Shown: positions 8,429 through 16,302, numbered from the stretch's first letter. The stretch: DNA of 33,481 nucleotides from Candidatus Firestonebacteria bacterium RIFOXYD2_FULL_39_29 (GCA_001778375.1 MFGV01000029.1:1-33481); one strand, 5' to 3'. Translations and numbers: made by a program. The notes: generated from the sequence alone by a model not told the origin.

Positions 8429-9086
8429 AAAAGTACTGATTGCCAAAGATGTTCATAAAGCTTTTACACTGGGTGATACGAGTGTAGAAGTTCTTAAAGG
8501 TATTAATCTGGAAGTGGAAAAGGGTGAGCTTGTTACTCTTCTGGGCCCTTCCGGTGCCGGAAAATCCACGTTATTAAATGTACTTGGCGGTATTTCAAAT
8601 CCGACTTTTGGAAATGTCTACCTTAATGGCAGTGATCTTTACAAAATGAACGATACCGTGCTTTCTGCGGTGAGGAATCAGAGGATAGGTTTTGTTTTCC
8701 AGTTCTATAACTTATTACCTGATTTTACTGCGCTTGAAAATGTGCTGATGCCGGCAATGATTTTAGGCCTGGATGCCGAGGAAAGGGCTAAAGAACTCTT
8801 AAACGAACTGGGGCTTGGAAGCCGTATGACCCACCGGCCCGGGGAACTTTCAGGGGGAGAACAACAGAGAGTCGGAATGGCCCGCGCATTGATTAACAAT
8901 CCGGATATCCTGCTTGCGGATGAACCGACGGGAAATCTTGATACTGAAAATGCCAATCTGCTAATAGACCTGTTTATAAGAATAAACGTAACTAAAAACC
9001 AGACTATTGTCTTAGTTACCCATAATATGGAATTTGCCAAACTCTCCAAAAGAATAATTGAAATGAAAGACGGGAAAGTTGTATAA
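8421..9086 (+). CDS. lolD: Lipoprotein-releasing ABC transporter ATP-binding protein
   Basis: This 221-residue ATPase drives the LolC-type permease encoded just upstream. It shows Walker A GPSGAGKST (about 42-50), a Q-loop in VFQFYNLLP, the signature LSGGEQQR, Walker B ILLADEPTGNLD and the switch histidine in VLVTHN. I chose ATG 8421 (MSEKVLIAKDV), which overlaps the lolC stop, over an ATG at 8409 that adds only four residues. Within the MacB/FtsE/LolD family the neighbouring LolC permease favours LolD. The coding run ends at TAA and an intergenic repeat array begins directly after. Confidence 0.95.
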   Translation: MSEKVLIAKDVHKAFTLGDTSVEVLKGINLEVEKGELVTLLGPSGAGKSTLLNVLGGISNPTFGNVYLNGSDLYKMNDTVLSAVRNQRIGFVFQFYNLLPDFTALENVLMPAMILGLDAEERAKELLNELGLGSRMTHRPGELSGGEQQRVGMARALINNPDILLADEPTGNLDTENANLLIDLFIRINVTKNQTIVLVTHNMEFAKLSKRIIEMKDGKVV

Positions 9087-9249
9087 TAAAATATAACTCA
9101 ATAACTAAGATCTAAGCACTAAATTATAAACAATGACTAAGAATTAAGCACTAATAACTAAACTTTACGGAGTTAATTAATATAAATACAATGATTTTGT
9201 TTAGGATTTAGAATTTAGTAGTTAGTAATTGATTTTAAAGGGGGCTTTC
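9087..9249. repeat. CTAAG/TTTAG-type array with inverted arms; copy 1 of a 109-bp dispersed repeat
   Basis: The left half repeats ACTAAG, TCTAAG, ACTAAA and ACTAAG. The right half (about 9201-9229) repeats TTTAGG, TTTAGA and TTTAG, the reverse complement of the same units, so the whole gap can fold into a long imperfect hairpin. Bases 9102-9210 align without gaps to 21184-21292. Both copies sit just upstream of a pyridoxal-phosphate aminotransferase gene, ilvE here. It also separates ilvE from the lol operon and could carry a promoter in its TATAAATACAATG centre. Confidence 0.8.
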
Positions 9250-10125
9250 ATGGGTTCTATCATTAATTTAAATGGAAAATTTGTTCGTAAGGAAAAAGCT
9301 GTTATCTCGGTTTTTGATCACGGTTTACTGTATGGTGACGGGGTTTTTGAAGGTATTCGTTCTTATAACGGAAGAGTTTTTAAACTGGATGAGCATATTG
9401 AACGTCTTTATACTTCGGCTAAAGCTATCACCATGAATATTCCTATCTCCAAAGAAAAGATGAAAGCGGAAATAGTGGCTACCATCAAAAAAAATAAACT
9501 CAAGGATTCTTATATTAGAGTTGTGGTAACACGGGGTGTCGGGGATCTGGGGTTAAATCCTGTAAAATGTCCGAAAGCATTTTATTTTGTAATTGCGGCA
9601 AGTATCACTCTTTATCCTGAAAAATTTTATAGAGAGGGCCTCCCTGTAATTTGTGTCTCAACGAGAAGAAATATTTCTGAAGCTCTTAATCCGATGATTA
9701 AGTCGCTGAATTATTTGAACAATATTCTTGCGAAAATAGAAGCCAACAATGCCGAAGTGCTGGAAGCAATCATGCTTAACCGCGAGGGTTATGTCGCGGA
9801 ATGCACGGGTGATAATATCTTCATTGTTAAAAATGGTGAGCTTATTACTCCTCCTACTTATATCGGAGCTCTTGAAGGTATTACGAGAGATACGGTTATG
9901 CAACTGGCAAAAGATATGGGCTACAAAGCGTCGGAAAAACCTTTCACTATGGTGGATATGTATGTTGCTGATGAATGCTTTTTGACCGGTACAGCAGCAG
10001 AAGTTATTCCTGTCATTAATGTGGACACAAGAAATATCGGAAATGGAAAACCCGGCCCGATTACAAAAAAACTGATTGAAGCGTACAGGGAAATGACAAG
10101 AACACAGGGGACAGAGGTATATTAA
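9250..10125 (+). CDS. ilvE: Branched-chain amino acid aminotransferase (class IV PLP)
   Basis: The enzyme exchanges amino groups between glutamate and the 2-oxo acids of valine, leucine and isoleucine in the cytoplasm. The 291-residue product carries GDGVFEGIRSYNG near the N-terminus, the PLP lysine K151 in IKSLNYLNN, and VAECTGDNIFIVKNG followed by TPP, as expected for IlvE. I start at ATG 9250 because AAAGGGGG lies 5-12 bases upstream; a TTG at 9229 would add seven residues inside the repeat array. D-amino-acid transaminase and aminodeoxychorismate lyase share the fold, but the motif set and length favour IlvE. A terminator follows, so it is probably transcribed alone. Confidence 0.92.
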   Translation: MGSIINLNGKFVRKEKAVISVFDHGLLYGDGVFEGIRSYNGRVFKLDEHIERLYTSAKAITMNIPISKEKMKAEIVATIKKNKLKDSYIRVVVTRGVGDLGLNPVKCPKAFYFVIAASITLYPEKFYREGLPVICVSTRRNISEALNPMIKSLNYLNNILAKIEANNAEVLEAIMLNREGYVAECTGDNIFIVKNGELITPPTYIGALEGITRDTVMQLAKDMGYKASEKPFTMVDMYVADECFLTGTAAEVIPVINVDTRNIGNGKPGPITKKLIEAYREMTRTQGTEVY

Positions 10126-10128
10126 GAA

Positions 10129-10177
10129 CAAGTCTATAACGTCTGTAAAAGTCTATAAGGTCCATAAGGTAAAAGAA
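10129..10177 (+). repeat. TCTATAAGGT-type short-period array
   Basis: Immediately after the ilvE stop, loose units GTCTATAAC, GTCTGTAAAA, GTCTATAAG, GTCCATAAG follow one another. The reverse-complement type of unit (CCTTATAAA, CCTTACAAA, CTTTATTAA) appears at 10320-10367, so the gap has inverted arms around the terminator. Confidence 0.65.
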
Positions 10178-10189
10178 GAAAAATATAAA

Positions 10190-10220
10190 AGAGGGCGCTG
10201 AAAAGGCGCCCTTTTCTTTT
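10190..10220 (+). terminator. Rho-independent terminator after ilvE
   Basis: AGGGCGC (10192-10198) pairs with GCGCCCT (10206-10212) around a seven-base loop, followed by TTTTCTTTT. An A-rich stretch precedes the stem. Confidence 0.9.
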
Positions 10221-10319
10221 GGTTTTTACGTTATGGACTTTGTCTGTTATTTTGTTTATACTATACATAATCAGTTAAAATGAGGGTTGTTTTAAAGATA
10301 CTAATACCCCCTTAGTGTA

Positions 10320-10367
10320 AGACTTTATGAACCTTATAAACCTTACAAACTTTATTAACTATCTTTT
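10320..10367 (+). repeat. Inverted-arm array upstream of tyrA
   Basis: Units GACTTTATGAA, CCTTATAAA, CCTTACAAA and CTTTATTAA run up to the tyrA ribosome-binding region. They are the reverse complement of the unit type found after the ilvE stop at 10129-10177. An in-frame ATG at 10327 lies inside this array and is not a credible start. Confidence 0.6.
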
Positions 10368-10383
10368 TTTACAGGCGGGATTT

Positions 10384-11229
10384 ATGAAAAAATTTAATAC
10401 AGTTGCAATAATAGGAGTCGGACTTATCGGCGGGGCTTTTGGGATGGCGCTTCGCAAACAAAAACTTGCCTGCAGGGTAATAGGAATCGGCAGGAATGAA
10501 GCCAGGCTAAAAAATGCTGTAAAACTTGGCGCGATAACCGAATATTCTCTGGATTATTGGATTCTCGGGGAAGCGGATCTGGTGTTTCTGGCTACTCCGG
10601 TTCTTCATATAAAAGATATGCTTACAAAGATTGGTCCTTACCTGAAGGCCGGGGCTATTGTTACCGATGGAGGCAGCACGAAAGAAAACATAGTAAGTGC
10701 GGCAAACAAATACCTTCCGCTTTATACTTATTTTGTGGGGTCGCATCCGATAGCAGGTTCAGAAAAGAGCGGAGTTCAATTTGCCTGTCCTGATCTCTTT
10801 AAAGGTTCTGTTTGCGCTGTTACTCCGGATAAACTGACTGATAGAATGGCGCTTACGAAAGTGGTAAACATTTGGAGAAAACTCGGGGCAAGAGTAATTA
10901 CTTTAAAACCGGCTGAACATGATAAAATTCTTGCGGCTACGAGTCATCTTTCGCATTTCGTGGCGGCTGCCATGTCAGTCTCTGTGATTAATAAAAATAA
11001 AAATTTATTGGCGCTTATCGGTAAGGGCTTTAAAGATACGACAAGGATTGCGGCTTCAAATCCCGAGGTGTGGGCGGAGATAGCTCTGGCAAATAAAATA
11101 AATGTCTGCAAAAGCATGAAGGCCTTTATTAGGCAAACGGTAAAACTCGAAAAGGCAATCAAAAGAGGAAAGTCAAAAGAGATTATAAAGTTACTTAAAG
11201 AAGCGAAGATAAAGAGGGAGAGCCTTTAA
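10384..11229 (+). CDS. tyrA: Prephenate (or arogenate) dehydrogenase
   Basis: The enzyme oxidatively decarboxylates prephenate to 4-hydroxyphenylpyruvate, or arogenate to tyrosine, with NAD(P). The 281-residue protein starts with a Rossmann motif in AIIGVGLIGGAFGMAL, followed by FLATPV, DGGSTKENIV, SHPIAGSEKSGVQFA and the C-terminal helices carrying SHLSHFVAAAM and KGFKDTTRIAASNPEVW, all typical of TyrA. There is no chorismate mutase or ACT domain. I chose ATG 10384 (MKKFNTVAIIG) because the preceding 19 in-frame residues come from repeat DNA and fit no Rossmann N-terminus. The stop overlaps the next start as TAATG. The aroA gene downstream supports an aromatic amino-acid role. Confidence 0.93.
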   Translation: MKKFNTVAIIGVGLIGGAFGMALRKQKLACRVIGIGRNEARLKNAVKLGAITEYSLDYWILGEADLVFLATPVLHIKDMLTKIGPYLKAGAIVTDGGSTKENIVSAANKYLPLYTYFVGSHPIAGSEKSGVQFACPDLFKGSVCAVTPDKLTDRMALTKVVNIWRKLGARVITLKPAEHDKILAATSHLSHFVAAAMSVSVINKNKNLLALIGKGFKDTTRIAASNPEVWAEIALANKINVCKSMKAFIRQTVKLEKAIKRGKSKEIIKLLKEAKIKRESL

Positions 11230-11666
11230 TGGATTACACAAAAGGCAAGATAAAAAATATCTATGTCCTTCGGTTTAATGACGGTGATGATGTCCTGGAA
11301 GGTCTTATAAAAACAGCCAAAAAAGAAAAGATCAAAGCGGGAATAATTCATCTGACCGGAGGTATTAAGAACTGCAAAGTAGTGACCGGTCCGAAGAAAA
11401 CCTGTATCCCTCCGGTACCAGTCTGGCAAAAAATAAAAGGTGCTCATGAAGTAGTCGCCTTCGGAACGATGTTCCTCATGGGTAAAGAACCAAAAGTCCA
11501 TATTCACTTGGCGTTGGGCCGGGGAAAAAAGACATACGTCGGTTGTCTAAGGACCGGCAGCGAAGCCTACCTTGTTCTGGAAGGCGTAATCATAGAACTG
11601 GAAACAAAAGTAGTCAGAGAGTACGACAAGAAGTCAGGATTTAATTTGTTGAAAATAGTGGGTTAA
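11229..11666 (+). CDS. DUF296 / PPC-domain protein
   Basis: This 145-residue single-domain protein matches the plants-and-prokaryotes conserved (PPC, DUF296) fold. It starts with the beta-strand YVLRFNDGDDVLEGL and contains LTGGIKNCK, then HIHLALGRGKKTYVGCLRTG. Prokaryotic members are small trimeric cytoplasmic proteins, often called DNA-binding, and some bind zinc through histidines. Here HxH is present, but the position usually filled by the third histidine of a GGH-type motif reads VGC. The ATG overlaps the tyrA stop, so the two are co-translated. Its substrate or partner is not known; the position suggests a link to aromatic amino-acid metabolism. Confidence 0.8.
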   Translation: MDYTKGKIKNIYVLRFNDGDDVLEGLIKTAKKEKIKAGIIHLTGGIKNCKVVTGPKKTCIPPVPVWQKIKGAHEVVAFGTMFLMGKEPKVHIHLALGRGKKTYVGCLRTGSEAYLVLEGVIIELETKVVREYDKKSGFNLLKIVG

Positions 11667-11852
11667 GTGGATAAAGTGGAAAAAGGGAGCAAAGTGACAG
11701 AAAAAGAATAATTCTGTCATCCCAGAGTGCTTTAATCTGGGATCCAGTGTCTGTGCTTGTAATATAATAATGCCACAGTTAAAAAAAGACTTTTATGGAC
11801 CTTTATAGACTTTTACAGACGTTATGGACAAAGATTATAACTTGAGGCTAAA
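11667..11852. repeat. Gap with arrays and a GTCATCCC...GGGATCCAG inverted repeat
   Basis: Right after the stop, 11667-11700 repeats loose GTGGATAAA and GTGGAAAAA units. At 11719-11743 ATCCCAGA and TCTGGGAT form an 8-bp inverted repeat with a nine-base loop, inside the wider frame GTCATCCC to GGGATCCAG. From 11787 to 11831 units GACTTTTATG, GACCTTTATA, GACTTTTACA and GACGTTATG run to the aroA start region. No gene is supported. Confidence 0.65.
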
Positions 11853-13136
11853 TTGCAAAAATTAATCGTACATAAAGCTGTCAATCTGTCCGGACTTATC
11901 CGGATTCCCGGCGATAAATCCATTTCCCACCGGAGTATTATGTTTGGCTCTCTAGCTAAGGGTAAGACGGTTATCCTGAACTTTTTACAGTCAGAGGACT
12001 GTCTTTCCACTATGGATAGTTTTAAAAAGATGGGGATTAAGATAGTACGGAAAGGTGACAGGGTTGTTGTTTTTGGAAAAGGACTTTTTGGATTAAAAGC
12101 GCCAAAGACAATTTTAAATGCGAATAATTCCGGAACAACTACACGGCTGATTCTCGGGATTTTGGCGGCGCAGCCGTTTACCTCAAAAATTACCGGTGAT
12201 AAATCGCTTTGCAAGCGGCCGATGAGAAGAGTTACAGACCCGCTTCGCGAGATGGGTGCCTCCATTACAGGAAAAGACGGCGGTAACTATACTCCGCTTA
12301 CGGTTACCGGAGGAAAGCTTAAAGGGATTAACTTTAAATCAAAAGTTGCGAGCGCTCAGGTAAAATCGGCAATTCTTTTGGCCGGACTTTATGCGGACGG
12401 GAAGACGTGTGTGACTGAGCCTGAAAAATCACGCGACCATACGGAAAGAATGCTTAGATATTTCGGAGTTAAACTTGCAGTAAAAGGCAATACGGTCTGT
12501 GTAAAGAGCGGGCAGGAGCTAAAGGGCAGAAAAATTGAAGTTCCGGGTGATATCTCCTCGGCGGCTTTTTTTATTGTAGCCGGACTTATCACTCCTAACT
12601 CGAAACTGGTCCTCAAAAATGTCGGGATTAATCCGACTAGGACAGGTATAATAGATGTACTTAAGAAGATGGGCGCAAAAATAAGGATAGTAAATAAAAG
12701 AAATATAAGGTTTGAACCGGCGGCGGATTTGATTGTAGAAACAAGCCGTTTGAAAGGTTCTGTAATAGGAGGTAAGGTAATTCCCAGGCTTATTGATGAA
12801 ATACCGGTTCTTGCCGTTGCCGCAGCTCTGGCAAAAGGAAAGACGGTTTTTAAAGATGCGGCAGAATTAAGAGTAAAAGAAAGCGACAGAATAAAGACCC
12901 TCTGTACAGAGTTAAATAAATTTGGAGTAAAGACAAAAGAGTTTAGAGACGGTTTTATTGTTTACGGCAGTTCGGAACCCAAGGGAGCAAAGAGCATTTC
13001 CTATGGTGATCACAGGATTGCAATGTCCATGGCGGTACTTGCTCTTGTTTCCGAAGGAAAGTCGGAAATAAGAGATACGGCCTGTGTGAAGACTTCTTTT
13101 CCTGAATTCTTTAGGTTGTTTAAAAAAATTCAATAA
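11853..13136 (+). CDS. aroA: 3-phosphoshikimate 1-carboxyvinyltransferase (EPSP synthase)
   Basis: The enzyme joins phosphoenolpyruvate to shikimate 3-phosphate, the sixth step of the shikimate pathway, in the cytoplasm. The 427-residue protein has IPGDKSISHRSIM at the N-terminus, NANNSGTTTRLILGIL, TGDKSLCKRPMRR, VPGDISSAAFFIVAG, ELRVKESDRI and YGDHRIAMSMAVLAL, covering both lobes of the active site. The start must be at or before the GDKSISHR motif; the only reasonable codon is TTG 11853, with GAGG five bases upstream. An ATG at 11824 is out of frame. The non-ATG start may lower expression. No terminator is evident downstream. Confidence 0.95.
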   Translation: MQKLIVHKAVNLSGLIRIPGDKSISHRSIMFGSLAKGKTVILNFLQSEDCLSTMDSFKKMGIKIVRKGDRVVVFGKGLFGLKAPKTILNANNSGTTTRLILGILAAQPFTSKITGDKSLCKRPMRRVTDPLREMGASITGKDGGNYTPLTVTGGKLKGINFKSKVASAQVKSAILLAGLYADGKTCVTEPEKSRDHTERMLRYFGVKLAVKGNTVCVKSGQELKGRKIEVPGDISSAAFFIVAGLITPNSKLVLKNVGINPTRTGIIDVLKKMGAKIRIVNKRNIRFEPAADLIVETSRLKGSVIGGKVIPRLIDEIPVLAVAAALAKGKTVFKDAAELRVKESDRIKTLCTELNKFGVKTKEFRDGFIVYGSSEPKGAKSISYGDHRIAMSMAVLALVSEGKSEIRDTACVKTSFPEFFRLFKKIQ

Positions 13137-13140
13137 GTAT

Positions 13141-13248
13141 AATGCTAATAATAAGTACAAAGGATAAAGTACAAATGACAATATAAGGAGTCATATACCT
13201 CAATATATTGTAGTTTGTAATTCGTCATTTGTAATTTTACTGAATCAA
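13141..13248. repeat. TACAAAt/ATTTGTA inverted-arm array
   Basis: The left arm repeats AAGTACAAAG and AAGTACAAATG. The right arm repeats TAGTTTGTAATT and GTCATTTGTAATT. Perfect pairs include ACAAATGAC with GTCATTTGT and CAATATA with TATATTG, so the gap can form a nested hairpin. It follows the aroA stop and ends at the AAGGAGA ribosome-binding site of the next gene. Confidence 0.65.
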
Positions 13249-13259
13249 GGAGATATAAT

Positions 13260-14348
13260 ATGATAATGAGAATTTTAGCTGGTCTTATGATCCTCTGTTC
13301 AATTTCGTTCGCCCAAATCATCACTGCTGCACCTGGCTACGAATTTCCAAGCTATGATTCAATTGCGAAGGTTGGCGAGACGGTTGAACTTCTAGTCGAG
13401 GCTAAAGACGGTATAAAATATGAATGGAGCCATGATGGAAACGGGAAACTGGAAATTGTCCAGGATACTATTAAGGCAAAATGGACAGCACCTACTTCTC
13501 CGTCAAAGACCAATCCGGCTTTGATTACAATAATAGCCCGGGATAACTCAGGTACAGTTACCCGTACTTTTATTAAAAAAGTAGCAGTGTTTGGCGGCGA
13601 GATTCTTGATCAGCCTCTTCTTTTCTTCTGTGACGGTCCGGGTTCTGCCAGGTTATTCAAATGCGCTCCAAATCAAGTCAAAGAAACAAGGTATCAATGG
13701 GAAGTTATGAGGGGGACTGAAAGTGTTTTTGCCATACCGGAAGATACCTCTAAATCTGAAGCGAAATTTAAGACAAGAAAAGTGAGTCAAAAGAAAGATG
13801 ATGTTGAGATAAAATTAACCTATATCCTGGAAAGTGAAAAAGAAAAGAAGACCTTTGAAATATCCAGGCGTACTTACGTTAAAATGCCGTTGGTTTTTAA
13901 ACAGATTTCGCGTGACAATAAAATAGAGGAAGGACCCGATATTTACGGATACAACACATTTACCACTTATCAGATTTTGGATCAATTTAACGAACCTCTT
14001 TCGGCTGAAGGAATTATAATAAACCAGGAGATTACGCTTGTAAGCAATCCGTATGCGGTTTTACCAAAATCAATAAAAGTGGATTTAAAGCAATATGTTA
14101 CCGATTGGGAGGGTAAAGTTGTCTCAAGAAGGTTTATTACGACAGTAGCGCCTCTGCCTGATAAGTTTGAAGCTTTATACGAACAGGATCTTTATGTGAA
14201 TGATTCATGTCTTTTGGAAAAATTAGATATAGTTTACAGCAAAAACGGGGTTGAAGAAAAAGTAAACAGAGATAGAAAAACCCGAAGACAGAAGATGGAA
14301 GAGGTGAAAAAGAAACCTCAGGACAAGAAGGAGGGCAGCGCAAGATAA
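13260..14348 (+). CDS. Secreted protein of unknown function with Ig/PKD-like N-terminal part
   Basis: I do not recognise this 362-residue protein. A Sec signal peptide is visible (about 1-24, hydrophobic LAGLMILCSISFAQ). Residues 30-115 look beta-rich and PKD/Ig-like (VGETVELLVEAKDGIKYEWS, ITIIARDNSG). The middle (120-330) is mostly predicted strands. The C-terminus (about 335-362) is strongly basic with many Lys, Arg and Glu. ATG 13260 sits seven bases after AAGGAGA. The stop overlaps the next ATG as TAATG, so it is translationally coupled to a thiamine-type gene, an odd partner for an exported protein. A periplasmic or envelope location is likely; the function is unknown. Confidence 0.75.
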   Translation: MIMRILAGLMILCSISFAQIITAAPGYEFPSYDSIAKVGETVELLVEAKDGIKYEWSHDGNGKLEIVQDTIKAKWTAPTSPSKTNPALITIIARDNSGTVTRTFIKKVAVFGGEILDQPLLFFCDGPGSARLFKCAPNQVKETRYQWEVMRGTESVFAIPEDTSKSEAKFKTRKVSQKKDDVEIKLTYILESEKEKKTFEISRRTYVKMPLVFKQISRDNKIEEGPDIYGYNTFTTYQILDQFNEPLSAEGIIINQEITLVSNPYAVLPKSIKVDLKQYVTDWEGKVVSRRFITTVAPLPDKFEALYEQDLYVNDSCLLEKLDIVYSKNGVEEKVNRDRKTRRQKMEEVKKKPQDKKEGSAR

Positions 14349-14971
14349 TGTTTTCCTTCTGTTTTGTTACCGACAGAAAACAGCTCAGTAAAATCTCTCT
14401 TCTTTCCGGTGTTGTGAAAGCTGCTGCGGCGGGAGGTGCAGATGCGGTAATGCTTCGTGAAAAAGACCTTGAAAATACATCGGAACTCCTTGTTCTAGCG
14501 AAAAAAATAAAAAAGGCGGCGGGTAAAATGGCGTTTATTGTGAACGGCAGATGTGATATTGCTCTGGCTTCCGGTGCTGACGGGGTGCATCTTACATCTT
14601 CTTCAATACCGGTAAGGGATGCCAGGAGAATAATTGGTAAGACCAAACTGCTTGGAAAGTCCTGCCACAGTCTAAAGGATGCAGAAAAAGCCTGTAAAGA
14701 AGGCGCTGATTATGTTTTTATCGGGCCGATATATTTTACAACCTCAAAAGCAAAGTATGGAAAACCTCTTGGCTTGAATATAATAAGTAATATAAAAAAA
14801 AGAATAAATATCCCGGTTATAGGAATAGGCGGGATTAAAAAAGATAATGCGGAAGATGTTATGAAAGCAGGAGCTGACGGTATAGCCGTAATTTCCGGAA
14901 TAATAAAAGCAAAAAAACCGGAGATTGAAGCAGCAATGTTTCGTGGAGTGATTGATGGGTCTGGAAAATAA
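14348..14971 (+). CDS. thiE: Thiamine phosphate synthase / TenI-type protein
   Basis: ThiE couples the thiazole and pyrimidine halves of thiamine; the paralogue TenI is a thiazole tautomerase with the same TIM-barrel fold. The 207-residue product shows FVTDRKQL, VMLREKD, FIVNGRCDIALASGADGVHL, GKSCHS, YVFIGPIYFTTSKAKYGKPLGL and IPVIGIGGI, covering the phosphate- and pyrophosphate-binding loops. After GADGVHL it reads TSSSIPVRDARR rather than a GQxD-type loop, a TenI-like trait, so TenI is possible. No other thi gene is in the window. It overlaps the upstream gene by one base and the downstream PilZ gene by 17 bases. Confidence 0.8.
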   Translation: MFSFCFVTDRKQLSKISLLSGVVKAAAAGGADAVMLREKDLENTSELLVLAKKIKKAAGKMAFIVNGRCDIALASGADGVHLTSSSIPVRDARRIIGKTKLLGKSCHSLKDAEKACKEGADYVFIGPIYFTTSKAKYGKPLGLNIISNIKKRINIPVIGIGGIKKDNAEDVMKAGADGIAVISGIIKAKKPEIEAAMFRGVIDGSGK

Positions 14972-15317
14972 ACGAGCTCATATAAGGGTGCGTGTAAGTA
15001 TTCCTGTGGAAATTACCGAGCCTGAAGATCCTTCTTTAATAGTCGGAAGGTTTGTTGATTTCTCGGCAGGCGGCGCAAGTGTTATGACAAACAAGTGCTT
15101 TCCTCTCGGAGTAAAACTTCTCGTTACTTTTGAAGTTGACGGCGAAAAATATATTCAGATATCATCCAGAGTTGTTCGTTCGAGACAAAACCCTGAATTT
15201 TGTTCTCTGGGAATTGCTTTTGAAAATCTGACTCCGGTGATGAGCGACAGGTTCGACCGTTTGGCAAGAAGACTTCATTCCCTGAAAGAACGTGGGATGA
15301 GTAAAGGAAGCATTTAG
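14955..15317 (+). CDS. PilZ-domain c-di-GMP receptor protein
   Basis: This 120-residue single-domain protein has both parts of the PilZ c-di-GMP site: RxxxR in KRAHIRVRV near the N-terminus and DFSAGG about 25 residues later. The rest is beta-rich, ending in a helix (SDRFDRLARRLHSLKERG). It is cytoplasmic and probably binds c-di-GMP to control a partner. I chose ATG 14955 over the adjacent TTG 14952. The start lies inside the upstream gene, implying coupling. The giant GGDEF-like protein at 563-5398 is the only other c-di-GMP-type gene in the window. Confidence 0.9.
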   Translation: MGLENKRAHIRVRVSIPVEITEPEDPSLIVGRFVDFSAGGASVMTNKCFPLGVKLLVTFEVDGEKYIQISSRVVRSRQNPEFCSLGIAFENLTPVMSDRFDRLARRLHSLKERGMSKGSI

Positions 15318-15391
15318 CAAGTGAAGCAGGGGAAGCAAGAAAAGCAAGTACAGAAAGTGAAGAAAAATAAGCAAGTGCAGCAAAAACAATG
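15318..15391 (+). repeat. AAGCAAGTGAAG-type purine-rich array
   Basis: Directly after the PilZ stop the sequence repeats AGCAAGTGAAGC, GGGGAAGCAAG, AAAAGCAAGT and AAGCAAGTGCAGC. It resembles the array at 142-236 after another stop codon. It is not coding. Confidence 0.6.
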
Positions 15392-15399
15392 AATAAAAT

Positions 15400-15447
15400 G
15401 TTTGTATCAGTGGAATCCTGTAGCTTTGTAATCGGTGGAATCTTTTT
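15400..15447 (+). repeat. Dispersed element, copy A (GTTTGTATCAGTG ... TTTGTAATCGGTGGAAT)
   Basis: The phrases GTTTGTATCAGTG, ATCCTGTAG and TTTGTAATCGGTGGAAT recur at 17736-17817 in the same order, where a segment of about 33 bases is inserted between the first and second phrase. Both copies end 20-50 bases before a start codon. This copy creates a spurious 26-residue upstream extension of the ThuA reading frame. Confidence 0.6.
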
Positions 15448-15466
15448 CAAAAAGGAGCGAGGGAAA

Positions 15467-16111
15467 ATGAAAAAAGCGTTAATGGTCTGGGGCGGGTGGG
15501 ACGGACATGAACCTAAGCAGTGCGTGGATATATTCGCGCCGGTACTTCAGACGAATGGGTATGATGTTACAATCTCTGATAAGCTGGATATTTATACAGA
15601 CAAGGATAAAATGATGTCTTTTGACCTTATCGTACCTGCCTGGACGATGGGAACTATTACTAAAGAACAGGAAAAAGGGCTTGTAGATGCAATAAAAAGC
15701 GGTATTGGTCTTGCGGGTTGGCATGGAGGGATGGGTGACTCCTTTAGAAATAATGTAGACTATCAATATATAGTAGGCGGGCAGTGGGTCCAGCATCCGG
15801 GCGGGATAATAGATTATTCCGTTCAAATTACAAAACCTGAGGATCCAATAGTAAAGGGTTTTACAGATTTTAAAATTAACTCCGAGCAATACTATATGCA
15901 TGTGGATCCGTCCAACGAAGTTCTGGCTGTTACAACCTTTGACGGTCATATAGATCCCTGGATAAACGGTACTGTAATGCCCGTAGTCTGGAAAAGGAAA
16001 TACGGCAAAGCCAGAGTTTTCTACACCTCGCTTGGCCACGCAGCTAAAGATTTCGATATCCCTGAAGTAAAAGAAATAGTAAAAAGAGGAATGCTCTGGG
16101 CGAGTAAATGA
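15467..16111 (+). CDS. ThuA-like protein (glutamine amidotransferase-like fold)
   Basis: This 214-residue protein matches the ThuA family (trehalose-utilisation type, class I amidotransferase-like fold). It opens with [17 protein letters not shown], then [30 protein letters not shown] and a C-terminal [25 protein letters not shown], the family hallmarks. The catalytic Cys of true amidotransferases is not evident at the nucleophile position. Members are linked to sugar or glycoside catabolism, with no firmly established reaction. ATG 15467 follows AAAAAGGAGCGAGGG; the earlier in-frame ATG at 15389 lies in repeat DNA. The MFS transporter downstream is separated by 191 bases. Confidence 0.85.
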   Translation: MKKALMVWGGWDGHEPKQCVDIFAPVLQTNGYDVTISDKLDIYTDKDKMMSFDLIVPAWTMGTITKEQEKGLVDAIKSGIGLAGWHGGMGDSFRNNVDYQYIVGGQWVQHPGGIIDYSVQITKPEDPIVKGFTDFKINSEQYYMHVDPSNEVLAVTTFDGHIDPWINGTVMPVVWKRKYGKARVFYTSLGHAAKDFDIPEVKEIVKRGMLWASK

Positions 16112-16302
16112 TGCCTGTCCGGCGCATTGAAAATGTGCTCCATAAAAGTAATTTTTAAATATATTTCTGGTTTGTTCTTTGTGGTTTTTTCGAATTTCGA
16201 GTTTAATGTTTTGAGTTTTCCGTCTCTGAAAAGACCTCATTTACTGGTGGAGAGGTTTGACATAAGGCGGGTCATTGCTATCAACATTGTGGAGACGGTC
16301 GT
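16112..16302 (+). other. Gap with TTTCGAATTTCGAG-type array
   Basis: About 190 bases separate the ThuA-like and MFS genes. Around 16188-16222 the sequence repeats TTCGAATTTCGAGTTT and TTTTGAGTTTT, another short-period unit. No terminator with a T-run or gene is convincing. Confidence 0.4.

Noticed and set aside
9087-9249. CRISPR array
   Set aside because: Units are 6-9 nt, degenerate and without unique spacers; no cas genes are present. The same applies to the other short-period arrays.
10327-10383. N-terminal extension of TyrA
   Set aside because: The extra residues come from an intergenic repeat array and precede a standard Rossmann start at MKKFNTVAIIG.
15479-16240. Minus-strand reading frame of 253 codons
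   Set aside because: It is the shadow of the ThuA-like gene, rich in unlikely residues and without family features; the plus-strand frame has a clear start site and motifs.
16220-16262. tRNA-like fold around the CCTC...GAGG hairpin upstream of the MFS gene
   Set aside because: No cloverleaf, no T-loop consensus and no acceptor stem could be built.
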